From assembly GCA_964536015.1 (NCBI GenBank), contig CAZHVS010000009.1, positions 91,734-155,733 of the forward strand: a stretch of 64,000 nucleotides of DNA, read 5' to 3'. This document shows positions 17,157-25,521 of this stretch, in pieces (the stretch's first letter is position 1; the number at the start of each line of letters is the position of its first letter). The notes under the pieces were generated by a model, which saw nothing but the letters and a program-made list of their open reading frames with translations, was not told the DNA's origin and did not search any database. Source of the DNA: CAZHVS01 sp964536015 (GTDB taxonomy: Bacteria > Bacteroidota > Ignavibacteria > Ignavibacteriales > Ignavibacteriaceae). Made by a program: the position numbers and the translations under genes.

Positions 17157-18551
17157 ATGTTAAAAGGAAAGCATTTTTATAAAGTGTTTTTCTTCATAGT
17201 ATTTTGTTTGTTATATAACAATAATACTTTTACACAATTATCAGGAATTTGTGGAAATGATACAAGGTATTTATCAACTAATTCTGCAGTAGGTAGAATT
17301 GTTATAGAAAATACTACGCCAATACCATTAGCTAGTTGCTTTCTAATTCCTAATGGTCTTTTGGTTACAGCGGGACACGTGTCCGAAGCAATTAAAAGTA
17401 CGACATACGACTGCTACGTTGAATTTAATATCCCAACAAACGGCTCACCCGTTGCTACAAGCAACAGGTATAAAATCAATAAATCAAAATGTGTTATAGG
17501 AGGAATTTCAGAGTTAGGCGATGATTGGGGTTATTTCGAAGTAGAACCAAATTCAGAAACTGGAGATTATCCAATAACCAGACAAGGATGTTTATCATTG
17601 AATACGCAATTTCCTTTTTGTAACCCATGCTCAACAAGTGCGTTTGCAATTGGATATTCGAAAAACCCAAATCCCGCAATGGATTATATGTTGCAGTATT
17701 CTAACGGAATAATAATAGCTCATTATTCTGGTTATAACGGTATTCCTCCTTATATTGCATTTAATATGGATGTAGATGCCGGGGCATCGGGGGGCACAAT
17801 AATAGTGCAGTCGCAAGTTGTGGGTATTATTAGTAAGGGAGTCTGTAATCTTTATGGTTATAATGTAGCAACGAGTTTTAGATATGCTCCTATACTGCAA
17901 AGCCCAATCGGGATTGTGCAATCCATTTATGTTAACGTAAAAATAGAACAGGTACTTGAAAGTTCAATAAATAAGATAGGAAATATTAATCGATGGTGGA
18001 ATAATAACTTTATACCTATTATTAATGGTAGTTATCATAATTATTATCCACAAGAAATCATAACACTAAAAGCCGATTATGGTGTTGAATATGATAATAA
18101 ATTTTATGAATGGGTACAAGCAACTGACAAAAGAATTATAAATAATATAAAAATCACTAGTAATCTTACCAAGATTACTTCACAGTTTAAGCCAACAAAA
18201 GGATTAAGAGTAAAAAACAATTTTGATGAAATTAATAATAATAAGTTAACCAGTTACATTTTATTTGCAGACCCCTGGTTCCGTGATGCGATATCAGGAT
18301 GTAATTCAACTCTAGTGAATAGATGTATTCCTTTAATGAATATTAATCAATCACCGTTTAATCTAAGTGTTTCTGGTAACCACCAAGGCGTCTTCTTAAA
18401 TCAAGGTTGGCCGGGCTGGACTCCACCTTATTACTCCGTACAGACAATATCGCCGCAAACTATATCATTATCACAAACTGTAGGACACACAATTTTTATT
18501 TTCAGGGATGGACAGGCACAAATGTACAATTTTAATATCCCAATAGCTTAA
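17157..18551 (+). CDS. Secreted trypsin-like serine protease, N-terminal part of a broken T9SS gene
   Basis: A 464-residue reading frame with a signal peptide ending TFT and Gln next. A chymotrypsin-fold domain follows: TAGH (His74), GDDWGYFEV (Asp122 or 123) and DAGASGGT (Ser211) give a plausible His-Asp-Ser triad. The part after residue 270 has no recognised family. Translation ends at a TAA, but homologous-looking sequence continues in another frame through 20641, including a T9SS sorting domain. This is therefore probably the first piece of one protein of about 1160 residues. Secretion of the truncated product would lack the sorting signal. Confidence 0.7.
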   Translation: MLKGKHFYKVFFFIVFCLLYNNNTFTQLSGICGNDTRYLSTNSAVGRIVIENTTPIPLASCFLIPNGLLVTAGHVSEAIKSTTYDCYVEFNIPTNGSPVATSNRYKINKSKCVIGGISELGDDWGYFEVEPNSETGDYPITRQGCLSLNTQFPFCNPCSTSAFAIGYSKNPNPAMDYMLQYSNGIIIAHYSGYNGIPPYIAFNMDVDAGASGGTIIVQSQVVGIISKGVCNLYGYNVATSFRYAPILQSPIGIVQSIYVNVKIEQVLESSINKIGNINRWWNNNFIPIINGSYHNYYPQEIITLKADYGVEYDNKFYEWVQATDKRIINNIKITSNLTKITSQFKPTKGLRVKNNFDEINNNKLTSYILFADPWFRDAISGCNSTLVNRCIPLMNINQSPFNLSVSGNHQGVFLNQGWPGWTPPYYSVQTISPQTISLSQTVGHTIFIFRDGQAQMYNFNIPIA

Positions 18552-18559
18552 CAACCGGC

Positions 18560-19081
18560 GTGGTGTTTACAGACAGTAATGCTGTTGTAAATGCAAATAT
18601 GAAAGGCACACAACTTTCCAACACTTCATCCGCCTTTACAAACAACAGCCAGAGAAAGTTTATTAGAACAAGAAAGTACAATAATGAACAGTGGCTTCAT
18701 TGTGTATATGAGAGTATGAACAAAGTATGGTATGAGATAAGCACAGATAATGGCATAAACTGGAGTATTGCAAATAACGGACAACCCTTAAATGAAGCAG
18801 ATGGAAAATCACCTTCTGCAAGTGCATACGAAAGTAATGATGCAAATGGACACTATGTTGTAATAATATATGTACAGGATTTAGGTATTAATAATCGAAA
18901 AATCTTTGTAAAACTTTTTATTAATGGAGAATATAAATGTGAATCTGAAATAACATCAATTTCGTTAAATGATTGGTATCAGGATCCACGCCCTGTAGTA
19001 GCTTATGCAAATGGAGGAAAAGTACTTGTAGTATGGAAAAGGGGTCAGGGTTATGTTGATTCACCGGGGATTGTATTATAA
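18560..19081 (+). pseudogene. Middle fragment (BNR/sialidase-like repeats) of the broken T9SS protease gene
   Basis: This frame is open from about 18536 and encodes MKGTQLSNTSS, an HCVYESMNKVWYEIS motif and a DNGINWS unit, the pattern of sialidase/BNR-like propeller repeats seen after catalytic domains in this group. It has no ribosome binding site, begins in mid-domain, and ends where the next frame takes over near GGGGATTG. It is best read as a continuation of the gene at 17157 after a frameshift around 18536-18550. Confidence 0.65.
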
Positions 19082-19310
19082 GTATGGTTGTCTTACAACT
19101 TATTCAGGAAATAATGACTGGTACTTCACCTGGTATAATGCTGCGCAATTAGTAGAATATACATACCTTGGTTCATTCAATCCTTCAATCTCAACAAATT
19201 ATTTTAACGGAATAAAATTTTATCTGTCATGGGAAAATAAATATTCGGGATCACAATCTTCAATAAATTTCTGGAAAATATTAATCGTGGAAATGACCTT
19301 GAATTTTTAG
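19053..19310 (+). pseudogene. Second middle fragment of the broken T9SS protease gene
   Basis: The coding content (LYYKYGCLTTYSGNNDWYFTW, then FYLSWENKYSGSQ) continues the repeat domain in a different frame from the preceding fragment. The switch is near the GGGG run at about 19060. The frame closes at 19310, while the adjacent frame carries on the protein from about 19262, implying a further frameshift there. Confidence 0.6.
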
Positions 19311-20641
19311 ATAATTATGAAGTTCAAAATTACCACATAACTTCTAATGGTAGTGGTTATCCACTTAATTACAAATCTTCCATAAGCGATGTAAAAAATT
19401 CTATCTATTCAGGTGCCCAATTATGCTGGATAGGACAAAGAAGTTATTTTGATGATGAACTTGGAGAATTAATAACCGAAAAGAGAACTTGTTTTTCGGA
19501 TCCCGAAAATCCATATCAAACATGGATATTTGGTGACAATGAGATTAATTCGCCAAATATAAACCGAGTAATTGACCCGCTTACTGGAAATAGCATTTCT
19601 TATCATATTGCCTGGAGCGAAAAAAATGGAAATATTATTTCAAACAAATGTATAAACAACTCTTTGACTCCAGAAAATATATTGGAATTAGGAACAACAG
19701 GTAAAGACATACAACTTTGTAATGGTTTTACTAATAGTAACAGCATATACAGTATTTCGTATAAGTCTGAGTCATTCCCATTTTATTTTACTACTTCACG
19801 CAGTATAGGTTCGCTGGGCTTAAGTAAAGAAAAAAATGTTGTAATCAGAGAAGCAAGAGAAGGTGTTGTAGTAAAAGATTCGGCACAATTTTATTTTGCA
19901 TTTGGAGATGTTAAGGTAAATGAACAAAAAATTGGGTTCAGGATAATCCCGGATACAATTAGGTTGAACAACCTTCAATTAATAAACGCATATCTTGAAA
20001 CTGAACCATTTTTGCTATCTGATAATTCAGATTTTAATTATAGTGTTCAATATGGAATAAGTGACTCTCTCTCAGCAATAAGTATATTAAATGAGAATGA
20101 TAAAATAACTTTCAAATTGGAACTAATAGATGCAAGCACAGATGTCATTATTGGTTCATATGATAATGTTGAGTATACTAGGAATATTATATTTCAATAT
20201 AAAAATTTAGGATATGAAGTAAATACAGAAGGAATTGGAAATAGAATTGTTAAACTCAGACTTATATTAGAGTCTAACTTTGATGCTTTCTATGCTTTGT
20301 CATTAAAATATTCAACTAATAATCTTTTATTGAAAAAATACTTCAAGCAAATAAATTATCAGGGAAGCCTTGAGGTAAAGGATTATAATCTTTCACAAAA
20401 TTATCCCAACCCGTTTAACCCTATAACCACAATATATTACCAGATACCGAAAGGAGAAAAAGTAACACTAAAGGTATATGACATACTAGGCAACGAAGTA
20501 TCAACATTAGTAGAAGAGTATAAAGAAAAAGGAAGATACACGGCAACGTTTGATGGAAGCAAGTTATCAAGCGGAGTGTACATATACTCGCTTGTAGCCG
20601 GAGAGTATAAGAAAACAAACAAAATGATGTTGCTGAAATAA
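19262..20641 (+). pseudogene. C-terminal fragment with intact T9SS sorting domain
   Basis: An open frame continues from 19241 to the stop at 20641. It includes CWIGQRSYFDDELGELI repeats, then an Ig-like or sandwich region and a complete sorting domain (NYPNPFNPITT, LKVYDILGNEVSTLVEE, SSGVYIYSL, KMMLLK). There is no plausible start codon with a ribosome binding site at its head, which fits a fragment. Together the four pieces describe one large secreted protease with three frameshifts. The final codons MMLLK-stop overlap the 178-bp repeat. Confidence 0.7.
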
Positions 20642-20801
20642 AACATTGATTTCAACCTCCCACTCAAATCCTTTTCCTTGCTAAGGAGATGGATTCAGGG
20701 GCAGGTGCGGAACGGAAGTAGGCTTGTCAAGTGAAGACAAGGGCAGGTGCGGTGATAAAGATTAGTATGTAGATTATTTAATAGTTATTCACAACCCTTG
20801 T
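20624..20801 (+). repeat. 178-bp direct repeat, copy B
   Basis: Exactly identical to 15030-15207 and 5594 bp away in the same orientation. Its left end lies inside the coding end of the T9SS domain. Its right end abuts, without any gap, the interrupted beta-propeller gene at 20802. Recombination between the copies would remove 5594 bp. Confidence 0.95.
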
Positions 20802-21392
20802 GTGGGCAATGGCGGTAACATAGCTCATTATGATGGAACAAACTGGACAAAGATAAATAGCGGAACAACAGTTGATTTGATGGATGTATGGGGTGGTAAA
20901 GATGGAAAGGTAATCTGGGCATGCGGGTATAACTCCAATTATGCACTAACCACATTGGTAAAGATAAGCAACTCAACAGTAACAAAAATATATGAAGGCT
21001 CACCGAATGAGCAAAGTAATAATATATATGTTGGATTAATTGGATCGTGCTGGTTTTATCAAAACAAATATCTGTATCTGACAAATGGGCAGGAGATTCT
21101 GCGGAAAGAAATCAACAGTAACGAATTTAACATAGAATCATTTGCAGAAAAGTTAAGTGACTTAATATATTCAATAAGAGGAAACGGAAGAAATGATATT
21201 TGGGCTGCCGGTCAGAATGGATTAGTAGGACATTATAATGGATATAGTATTAAAGAATACACAGAAACAAAAAAAATGGATGATGTGTATTATTCTTCAG
21301 GTTATAAAACCAACACATATATATGTGTTGGTTTCAGATATACTAGTGTATTTGATGTAAAGGCAATAATAACCATAGGGAAAAAACAATGA
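20802..21392 (+). pseudogene. 5'-truncated beta-propeller gene, paralogue of the 15532 gene
   Basis: The 196-residue frame starts abruptly at VGNGGNIAHYDG, matching VVGDGGNIAHYDG in the middle of the lipoprotein at 15532. It keeps the paralogue's C-terminal units (IRGNGRNDIWAAG, LVGHYNG, ending IGKK). Signal peptide, lipobox and first half are missing, and the break coincides with the end of repeat copy B. No ribosome binding site is present. The repeat seems to have replaced or invaded the 5' half. Confidence 0.75.
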
Positions 21393-21564
21393 AAACAAAA
21401 AATATATCAGAGCGTTCCCTACCATTATACTAACAATAACAACAGCGGCAGTGTTCGCACCACTGCCGCATAAGTGTAAACTAAAGGAATCACTGTCTTG
21501 CCAAACAGCAGAATTATGCCTTTTTGTTTACAAAACAATTAAATCAACTAGTTTAAAATATTAA
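21389..21564 (+). pseudogene. Frameshifted remnant of a small secreted-protein gene
   Basis: An ATG overlaps the previous stop (ATGA) and opens MKTKNISERSLPLY then stops. In the next frame the sequence reads like a signal peptide (FPTIILTITTAAVFAPLP) followed by a short tail that stops at 21564. One frameshift near 21403-21408 would join them. A 9-bp perfect hairpin, GCGGCAGTG/CACTGCCGC (21445-21469), lies within it. The meaning is uncertain. Confidence 0.35.
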
Positions 21565-21587
21565 AAATCAACTGAAGGAAAAACAAA

Positions 21588-21716
21588 ATGAAAAAACTCA
21601 TTTCAATTTTAATTATTCTTTTAATGGCATTTGCAATTATTGCACAGGAAGAAAAACATCAAAGTAGACCTGGTCTAATAGTAATCTATAAATTTAGGAG
21701 GATTATCCACAGTTAG
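21588..21716 (+). CDS. Short secreted peptide or truncated secreted protein
   Basis: A 42-residue frame with a good GAAGGA site and a clear signal peptide, MKKLISILIILLMAFAIIA, followed by Gln and only about 22 more residues. It could be a real small secreted peptide, but the abrupt end suggests the 5' stub of a T9SS-type gene. It lies 122 bases upstream of mraZ. The rest of 21393-21838 holds the frameshifted remnant, a hairpin and the mraZ promoter. Confidence 0.4.
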   Translation: MKKLISILIILLMAFAIIAQEEKHQSRPGLIVIYKFRRIIHS

Positions 21717-21753
21717 CTGACTTAAAGAAAAATAAAATTTTTTTAAATTTTTC

Positions 21754-21807
21754 TTGCCTTATTGTATGTTTTACCTTAATTTTGTGGTGTAGTGGGTAAA
21801 AGTGGTA
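21754..21807 (+). promoter_or_regulatory. mraZ promoter with TGG-repeat (MraZ box-like) sites
   Basis: TTGCCT (21754) and TAATTT (21777) are spaced by 17 bases. Directly downstream lie three TGG repeats at 21785, 21793 and 21803; the last two have the 10-bp period of MraZ operators (TGGNN-N5). Autoregulation by MraZ is known in E. coli; here it is inferred. A perfect DnaA-box nonamer, TTATCCACA, is at 21703-21711, upstream of the promoter. Confidence 0.4.
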
Positions 21808-21838
21808 GAAAATCCCATGAAATTATTAAGGAAAGAAA

Positions 21839-22276
21839 TTGTTTAAAGGACATTTTGTACATACTCTTGACGCAAAAGGAAGATTAAGTATTCCTGCAAG
21901 ACTGCGTAAATACATATCTGCAGAAGCAGATAATTCATTTGTAATGATTCAAGGAATCGACAGATGCATTGATTTATACCCAAAAGATAACTGGCTGTTG
22001 ATAGAAGAAAAATTAAAACAGTTAAATAATTTTGATCAAAAGCAGCAGCGTTTTCTTCGTATCATTCTTCAAAATGCGCACGAAGATAAAATGGATGGGC
22101 AGTCCAGGATATTAATTCCACAAACATTACTACAGCACGCAAAAATTGAGAACGAAGTTCTCCTGCTTGGCACTCTAAAAAAGATTGAATTGTGGAATCC
22201 GAAATATTATGAAGAGTATCTCGAAAATTCTTCGGAGACCTTTGAACAAATTGCACAGGAAGTAATGAGAATTTGA
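21839..22276 (+). CDS. mraZ: MraZ, transcriptional regulator of the division cluster
   Basis: A 145-residue AbrB/SpoVT-fold protein with two SwapN-like halves: FKGHFVHTLDAKGRLSIPARLR at the start and the second DAR-like repeat (EDKMDGQSRILIPQTLL) near residue 80. MraZ binds TGG repeats upstream of its own gene and regulates the cell wall and division cluster. It starts at TTG with AAGGA eight bases upstream; no ATG in frame exists before. It overlaps rsmH by 4 bp. Confidence 0.95.
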   Translation: MFKGHFVHTLDAKGRLSIPARLRKYISAEADNSFVMIQGIDRCIDLYPKDNWLLIEEKLKQLNNFDQKQQRFLRIILQNAHEDKMDGQSRILIPQTLLQHAKIENEVLLLGTLKKIELWNPKYYEEYLENSSETFEQIAQEVMRI

Positions 22277-23199
22277 TGAATGATTTTCATCAGCCTGTTT
22301 TATTAAAGGAATCGGTTGATTTCCTTGTAAACCAAAAGCAGGGATTTTATTTTGATGCCACGATGGGGTTCGGGGGACACTTAGAAAAGTTCTTAAATAT
22401 ATTGAGTCCGGATTCTACCATTGTATCGACTGATGTTGATGCTTTTGCATTCAATAGTTGTAAAGAAAAATTCGGTAAGGATAAAAGAGTTAGACTTTAC
22501 AACTTCAATTTTGCAAAAATCGATATTATTTCTAAAATTGAATCGATTAAAGGTTACAACGGTATTTTTGCTGACCTCGGTGTCTCATCTTTCCAGATAG
22601 ATGATCCTTCCGAAGGTTTTACTTTCAGAACACGGGCTTCGCTTGATTTAAGAATGGATAAGACAAAAAAAATAAATGCAGCAGACCTAGTTAATACTTT
22701 GGCTGAAGAAGAACTGGTAAAAATTTTTTTCCAGTACGGTGAAGAAAAAAACGCAAAAAAGATTGCAAGAAGAATTACAGATACAAGGAAAATTAAATCA
22801 ATAAAAACAACTTTAGAATTAGTAGAATTGATAACAAAAATTACACCGCAAAAATTTTTAACAAAAACTTTGTCAAGAGTTTTTCAGGCTCTCCGGATTG
22901 CGGTAAATGACGAACTTGAAAATCTGAAATTGTTTTTGAATAAAGCAGTCGATTTGCTTTTACCCGGAGGAAGACTTGTGGTTATTTCTTATCATTCCTT
23001 AGAAGACAGAATTGTAAAAGATATTTTTAAGTATGAATCTTTAAGTTGTATCTGTCCGATAGATTTTCCTGTATGCAATTGCAATAAACAACAACGATTG
23101 AGAATATTAACAAGAAAACCCGTTGTTCCTTCTAAAGAAGAAATTGCAGCTAACCGACGTTCGAGAAGTGCCAAACTAAGAGTTGCTGAAAGAATATGA
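22273..23199 (+). CDS. rsmH: 16S rRNA (cytosine-N4) methyltransferase RsmH (MraW)
   Basis: A 308-residue methyltransferase that N4-methylates C1402 of 16S rRNA. Seen are HQPVLLKESVDFL, the SAM motif DATMGFGGH, FADLGVSSFQIDDPSEGFTFR, the LDLRMD motif and VISYHSLEDRIVK, with a Cys-rich C-terminal stretch (CICPIDFPVCNC). It starts at an ATGA overlap with mraZ; a second ATG one codon later is equally possible. It is the second gene of the division cluster. Confidence 0.96.
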   Translation: MMNDFHQPVLLKESVDFLVNQKQGFYFDATMGFGGHLEKFLNILSPDSTIVSTDVDAFAFNSCKEKFGKDKRVRLYNFNFAKIDIISKIESIKGYNGIFADLGVSSFQIDDPSEGFTFRTRASLDLRMDKTKKINAADLVNTLAEEELVKIFFQYGEEKNAKKIARRITDTRKIKSIKTTLELVELITKITPQKFLTKTLSRVFQALRIAVNDELENLKLFLNKAVDLLLPGGRLVVISYHSLEDRIVKDIFKYESLSCICPIDFPVCNCNKQQRLRILTRKPVVPSKEEIAANRRSRSAKLRVAERI

Positions 23200-23528
23200 G
23201 TAAAAGTTCAAAGTCCTCTATATGGAAATCGTTTGTAGCAATTTTTACTGTAATGATTTTCATCTTATCGTATGTAGGACTAAAATTAAAAATTGATTCG
23301 ATGAAGAAAGAAATCGTAATTCTTAATGAGAAACTTGCATTATTAAATGACAGCAAAACAGGACTTATAGCCAGACACCAGATACTGACATCTGAAGAAA
23401 GAATTACGACTATAGCAATTAATGAACTTGGACTGGATTATTATCACGCTGTTCCGATGGTAATAAAAATTAATAAAGAAGAAATTGAAAAAATTGAAGA
23501 CCTTATAAATAAAAAATATGAACATTAA
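23196..23528 (+). CDS. ftsL: FtsL-like divisome protein
   Basis: A 110-residue bitopic membrane protein. A short cytoplasmic N terminus precedes a transmembrane helix (about residues 12-31, FVAIFTVMIFILSYVGLKL), then a leucine-zipper-like periplasmic coiled coil (SMKKEIVILNEKLALLND). FtsL proteins are poorly conserved; position between rsmH and the PBP gene plus topology support the call. It would bridge FtsB and FtsQ with the septal synthase. It overlaps rsmH by 4 bp and the PBP gene by 11 bp. Confidence 0.8.
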   Translation: MSKSSKSSIWKSFVAIFTVMIFILSYVGLKLKIDSMKKEIVILNEKLALLNDSKTGLIARHQILTSEERITTIAINELGLDYYHAVPMVIKINKEEIEKIEDLINKKYEH

Positions 23529-25521
23529 TAGATTACTTATAGTGCTTGTATTTATAGTTGCAGTGTTTTTTGCACTGGCAGCAAGGTTATTCAATTTACA
23601 GATTCTTAAAAGTGAAGAATTAAAATATTTTGCACAACGCCAACAGACAGCAACGGAAACAATTCAACCCGAAAGAGGGCTGATATACGATCGAAACAAT
23701 GTTTTATTAGCTTACAGCAGAGATGACATTACTTTTCTTGTTGATACAAGAATGTTGAAGAAAAAAAATGCTGATACAATTGCATATTACTTCTCAAAAT
23801 ATTTTAAGAAACCTGCTTCATATTATCTTGATAAAATGAATAATACAAAAGGCATTGTATATCTTGAAAGAAAAGTAAATGGTGAAGCTGCTCTCAGGTT
23901 GAAAACATTGAAAGTGAACGGGTTTAAATGGGAGAGTGACCCTACAAGAATTTATCCCTATGATAATCTTGCATCACATATTTTAGGTTTTGTTGGAAAT
24001 GATGGAACTGGACGTTCAGGAGTTGAAAGAACTTTTGAACAGGAATTGCAGGGAACACCCGGCAGTAGAATTATTCTTCGCGATGCTAAAGGAAATATGA
24101 TAACTCTGCGCGAAGAATCGGTTAAACCTGCTGTACCGGGAAATAATCTTTATCTTACAATTAATAAATCCATTCAGTCTGCACTTGAAGAGGAGTTAAG
24201 AGAAGGGAAAAATAATTTTGGCGCAACGGATGCAATTGGAATTGTATTGAATCCAAAAACAGGTGAGATCCTTGCTCTTTCGAATATTGAAGATTATAAT
24301 CCAAATAAATACAATCTTTATAGTGATACACTTTTACGGAATAAAGCATTAACCGATACTTATGAGCCTGGCTCAACATTCAAAGCAATTTCAATGTCCG
24401 TAATGCTTGATAAAAATGTATGTAATGAAAATGAAATACTGTTTGTTGAGAATGGCACATATCATTATAAATCGATTGTAATAAAAGACGCTCATCCATA
24501 TTCGAATTTAAGTGTAAAAGAAATATTTACTAAATCAAGTAACATAGGGATGTCTAAACTTTCTCAGAGAATTGATAAAGAATCATTTTATGTTTACCTG
24601 AGAAATTTTGGTTTTGGTAATTGCACAAATATTGAGTTACCGGCAGAAACGCCTGGAGTATTGAAAAAGCCTTCAAACTGGACTGAGTACACAAAATCAT
24701 CTCTTTCGTTTGGATATGAAATATCACTTACACCACTACAGCTTATAATGGCTTATGCCACACTAATAAATGGCGGATTACTTTATCAGCCTCAGTTAAT
24801 TTATAAATCTGAAAGTGGAAACAAATCGGGTATTAAGAATTTTACACCTGTGTTAATCCGAAGAGTAATCTCAGAAGAAACTTCAAAGAAAATGCGAAAT
24901 CTTTTTTCTCTTGTTGTTGAAGAAGGAACCGGGAAGAAAGCTAAAATCAATAATATTACCGTCGGTGGAAAAACAGGTACTTCGAGAAAACTTGTAAACG
25001 GACAATATTCAACTTCTCATTATAATTCATCATTCATTGGATTTTTCCCTGTTGAAAATCCTGCTTACATAATTTTAATTCTTGTTGACTCGCCAAGTAA
25101 AAATAGCTATTATGGCGGGGATGTTGCTGCTCCAATTTTTAGAAATGTTGCTGAAAGAATTATTTCTTTAGATTCTGAATTGCAAAAATTTAATTCATCG
25201 GTTGAAGAAGAAAATAATTATTCTTTGATAGAAAATGCAATTGCTAAAAACAACTCGATAAAAGATACTTCTGTAAATATTGTTAAAGTAAAGCCTCGTA
25301 TTGATGAAACAAAGCTGAACAATAAATATTTCCCTGATTTGCGTGGAATGACTTTCCGCGATGCTATAAAAGTACTAACACGTCTTGGTGTTAAATATGA
25401 ATTATCGGGGACAGGAAAAATTATCAGTCAGAATATTCTTCCAAACACGACAATTAGAAAAGGAATGAAATGTGTTCTTACCGGTGAACAAGCTAATACA
25501 TTTGGAGCGGTGATTTATTAA
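23518..25521 (+). CDS. ftsI: Septal class B penicillin-binding protein (FtsI/PBP3) with PASTA domain
   Basis: A 667-residue transpeptidase. An N-terminal membrane anchor, a dimerisation domain (RGLIYDRNN near residue 55) and the penicillin-binding domain follow. The active-site motifs are STFK near residue 287, SSN near 341 and KTGT near 490. A single PASTA repeat ends the protein (FPDLRGMTFRDAIKVL). It crosslinks septal peptidoglycan with FtsW. PASTA-bearing FtsI is less common outside Gram-positives but occurs in this group. The stop overlaps the murE start by one base. Confidence 0.93.
   Translation: MNINRLLIVLVFIVAVFFALAARLFNLQILKSEELKYFAQRQQTATETIQPERGLIYDRNNVLLAYSRDDITFLVDTRMLKKKNADTIAYYFSKYFKKPASYYLDKMNNTKGIVYLERKVNGEAALRLKTLKVNGFKWESDPTRIYPYDNLASHILGFVGNDGTGRSGVERTFEQELQGTPGSRIILRDAKGNMITLREESVKPAVPGNNLYLTINKSIQSALEEELREGKNNFGATDAIGIVLNPKTGEILALSNIEDYNPNKYNLYSDTLLRNKALTDTYEPGSTFKAISMSVMLDKNVCNENEILFVENGTYHYKSIVIKDAHPYSNLSVKEIFTKSSNIGMSKLSQRIDKESFYVYLRNFGFGNCTNIELPAETPGVLKKPSNWTEYTKSSLSFGYEISLTPLQLIMAYATLINGGLLYQPQLIYKSESGNKSGIKNFTPVLIRRVISEETSKKMRNLFSLVVEEGTGKKAKINNITVGGKTGTSRKLVNGQYSTSHYNSSFIGFFPVENPAYIILILVDSPSKNSYYGGDVAAPIFRNVAERIISLDSELQKFNSSVEEENNYSLIENAIAKNNSIKDTSVNIVKVKPRIDETKLNNKYFPDLRGMTFRDAIKVLTRLGVKYELSGTGKIISQNILPNTTIRKGMKCVLTGEQANTFGAVIY

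Noticed and set aside
17157..20641. Programmed ribosomal frameshifting of the T9SS protease
   Set aside because: Three separate shifts would be needed, with no slippery heptamer plus pseudoknot recognised at any of them; mutation is simpler.
15030..20801. Composite transposon or insertion sequence flanked by the 178-bp repeats
   Set aside because: No transposase, integrase or recombinase gene is found between or beside the copies, and no terminal inverted repeats or target-site duplication could be seen.
21703..21711. Replication origin near mraZ
   Set aside because: Only one DnaA nonamer is present; there is no cluster of boxes, AT-rich unwinding block with repeats, or dnaA/dnaN neighbour.
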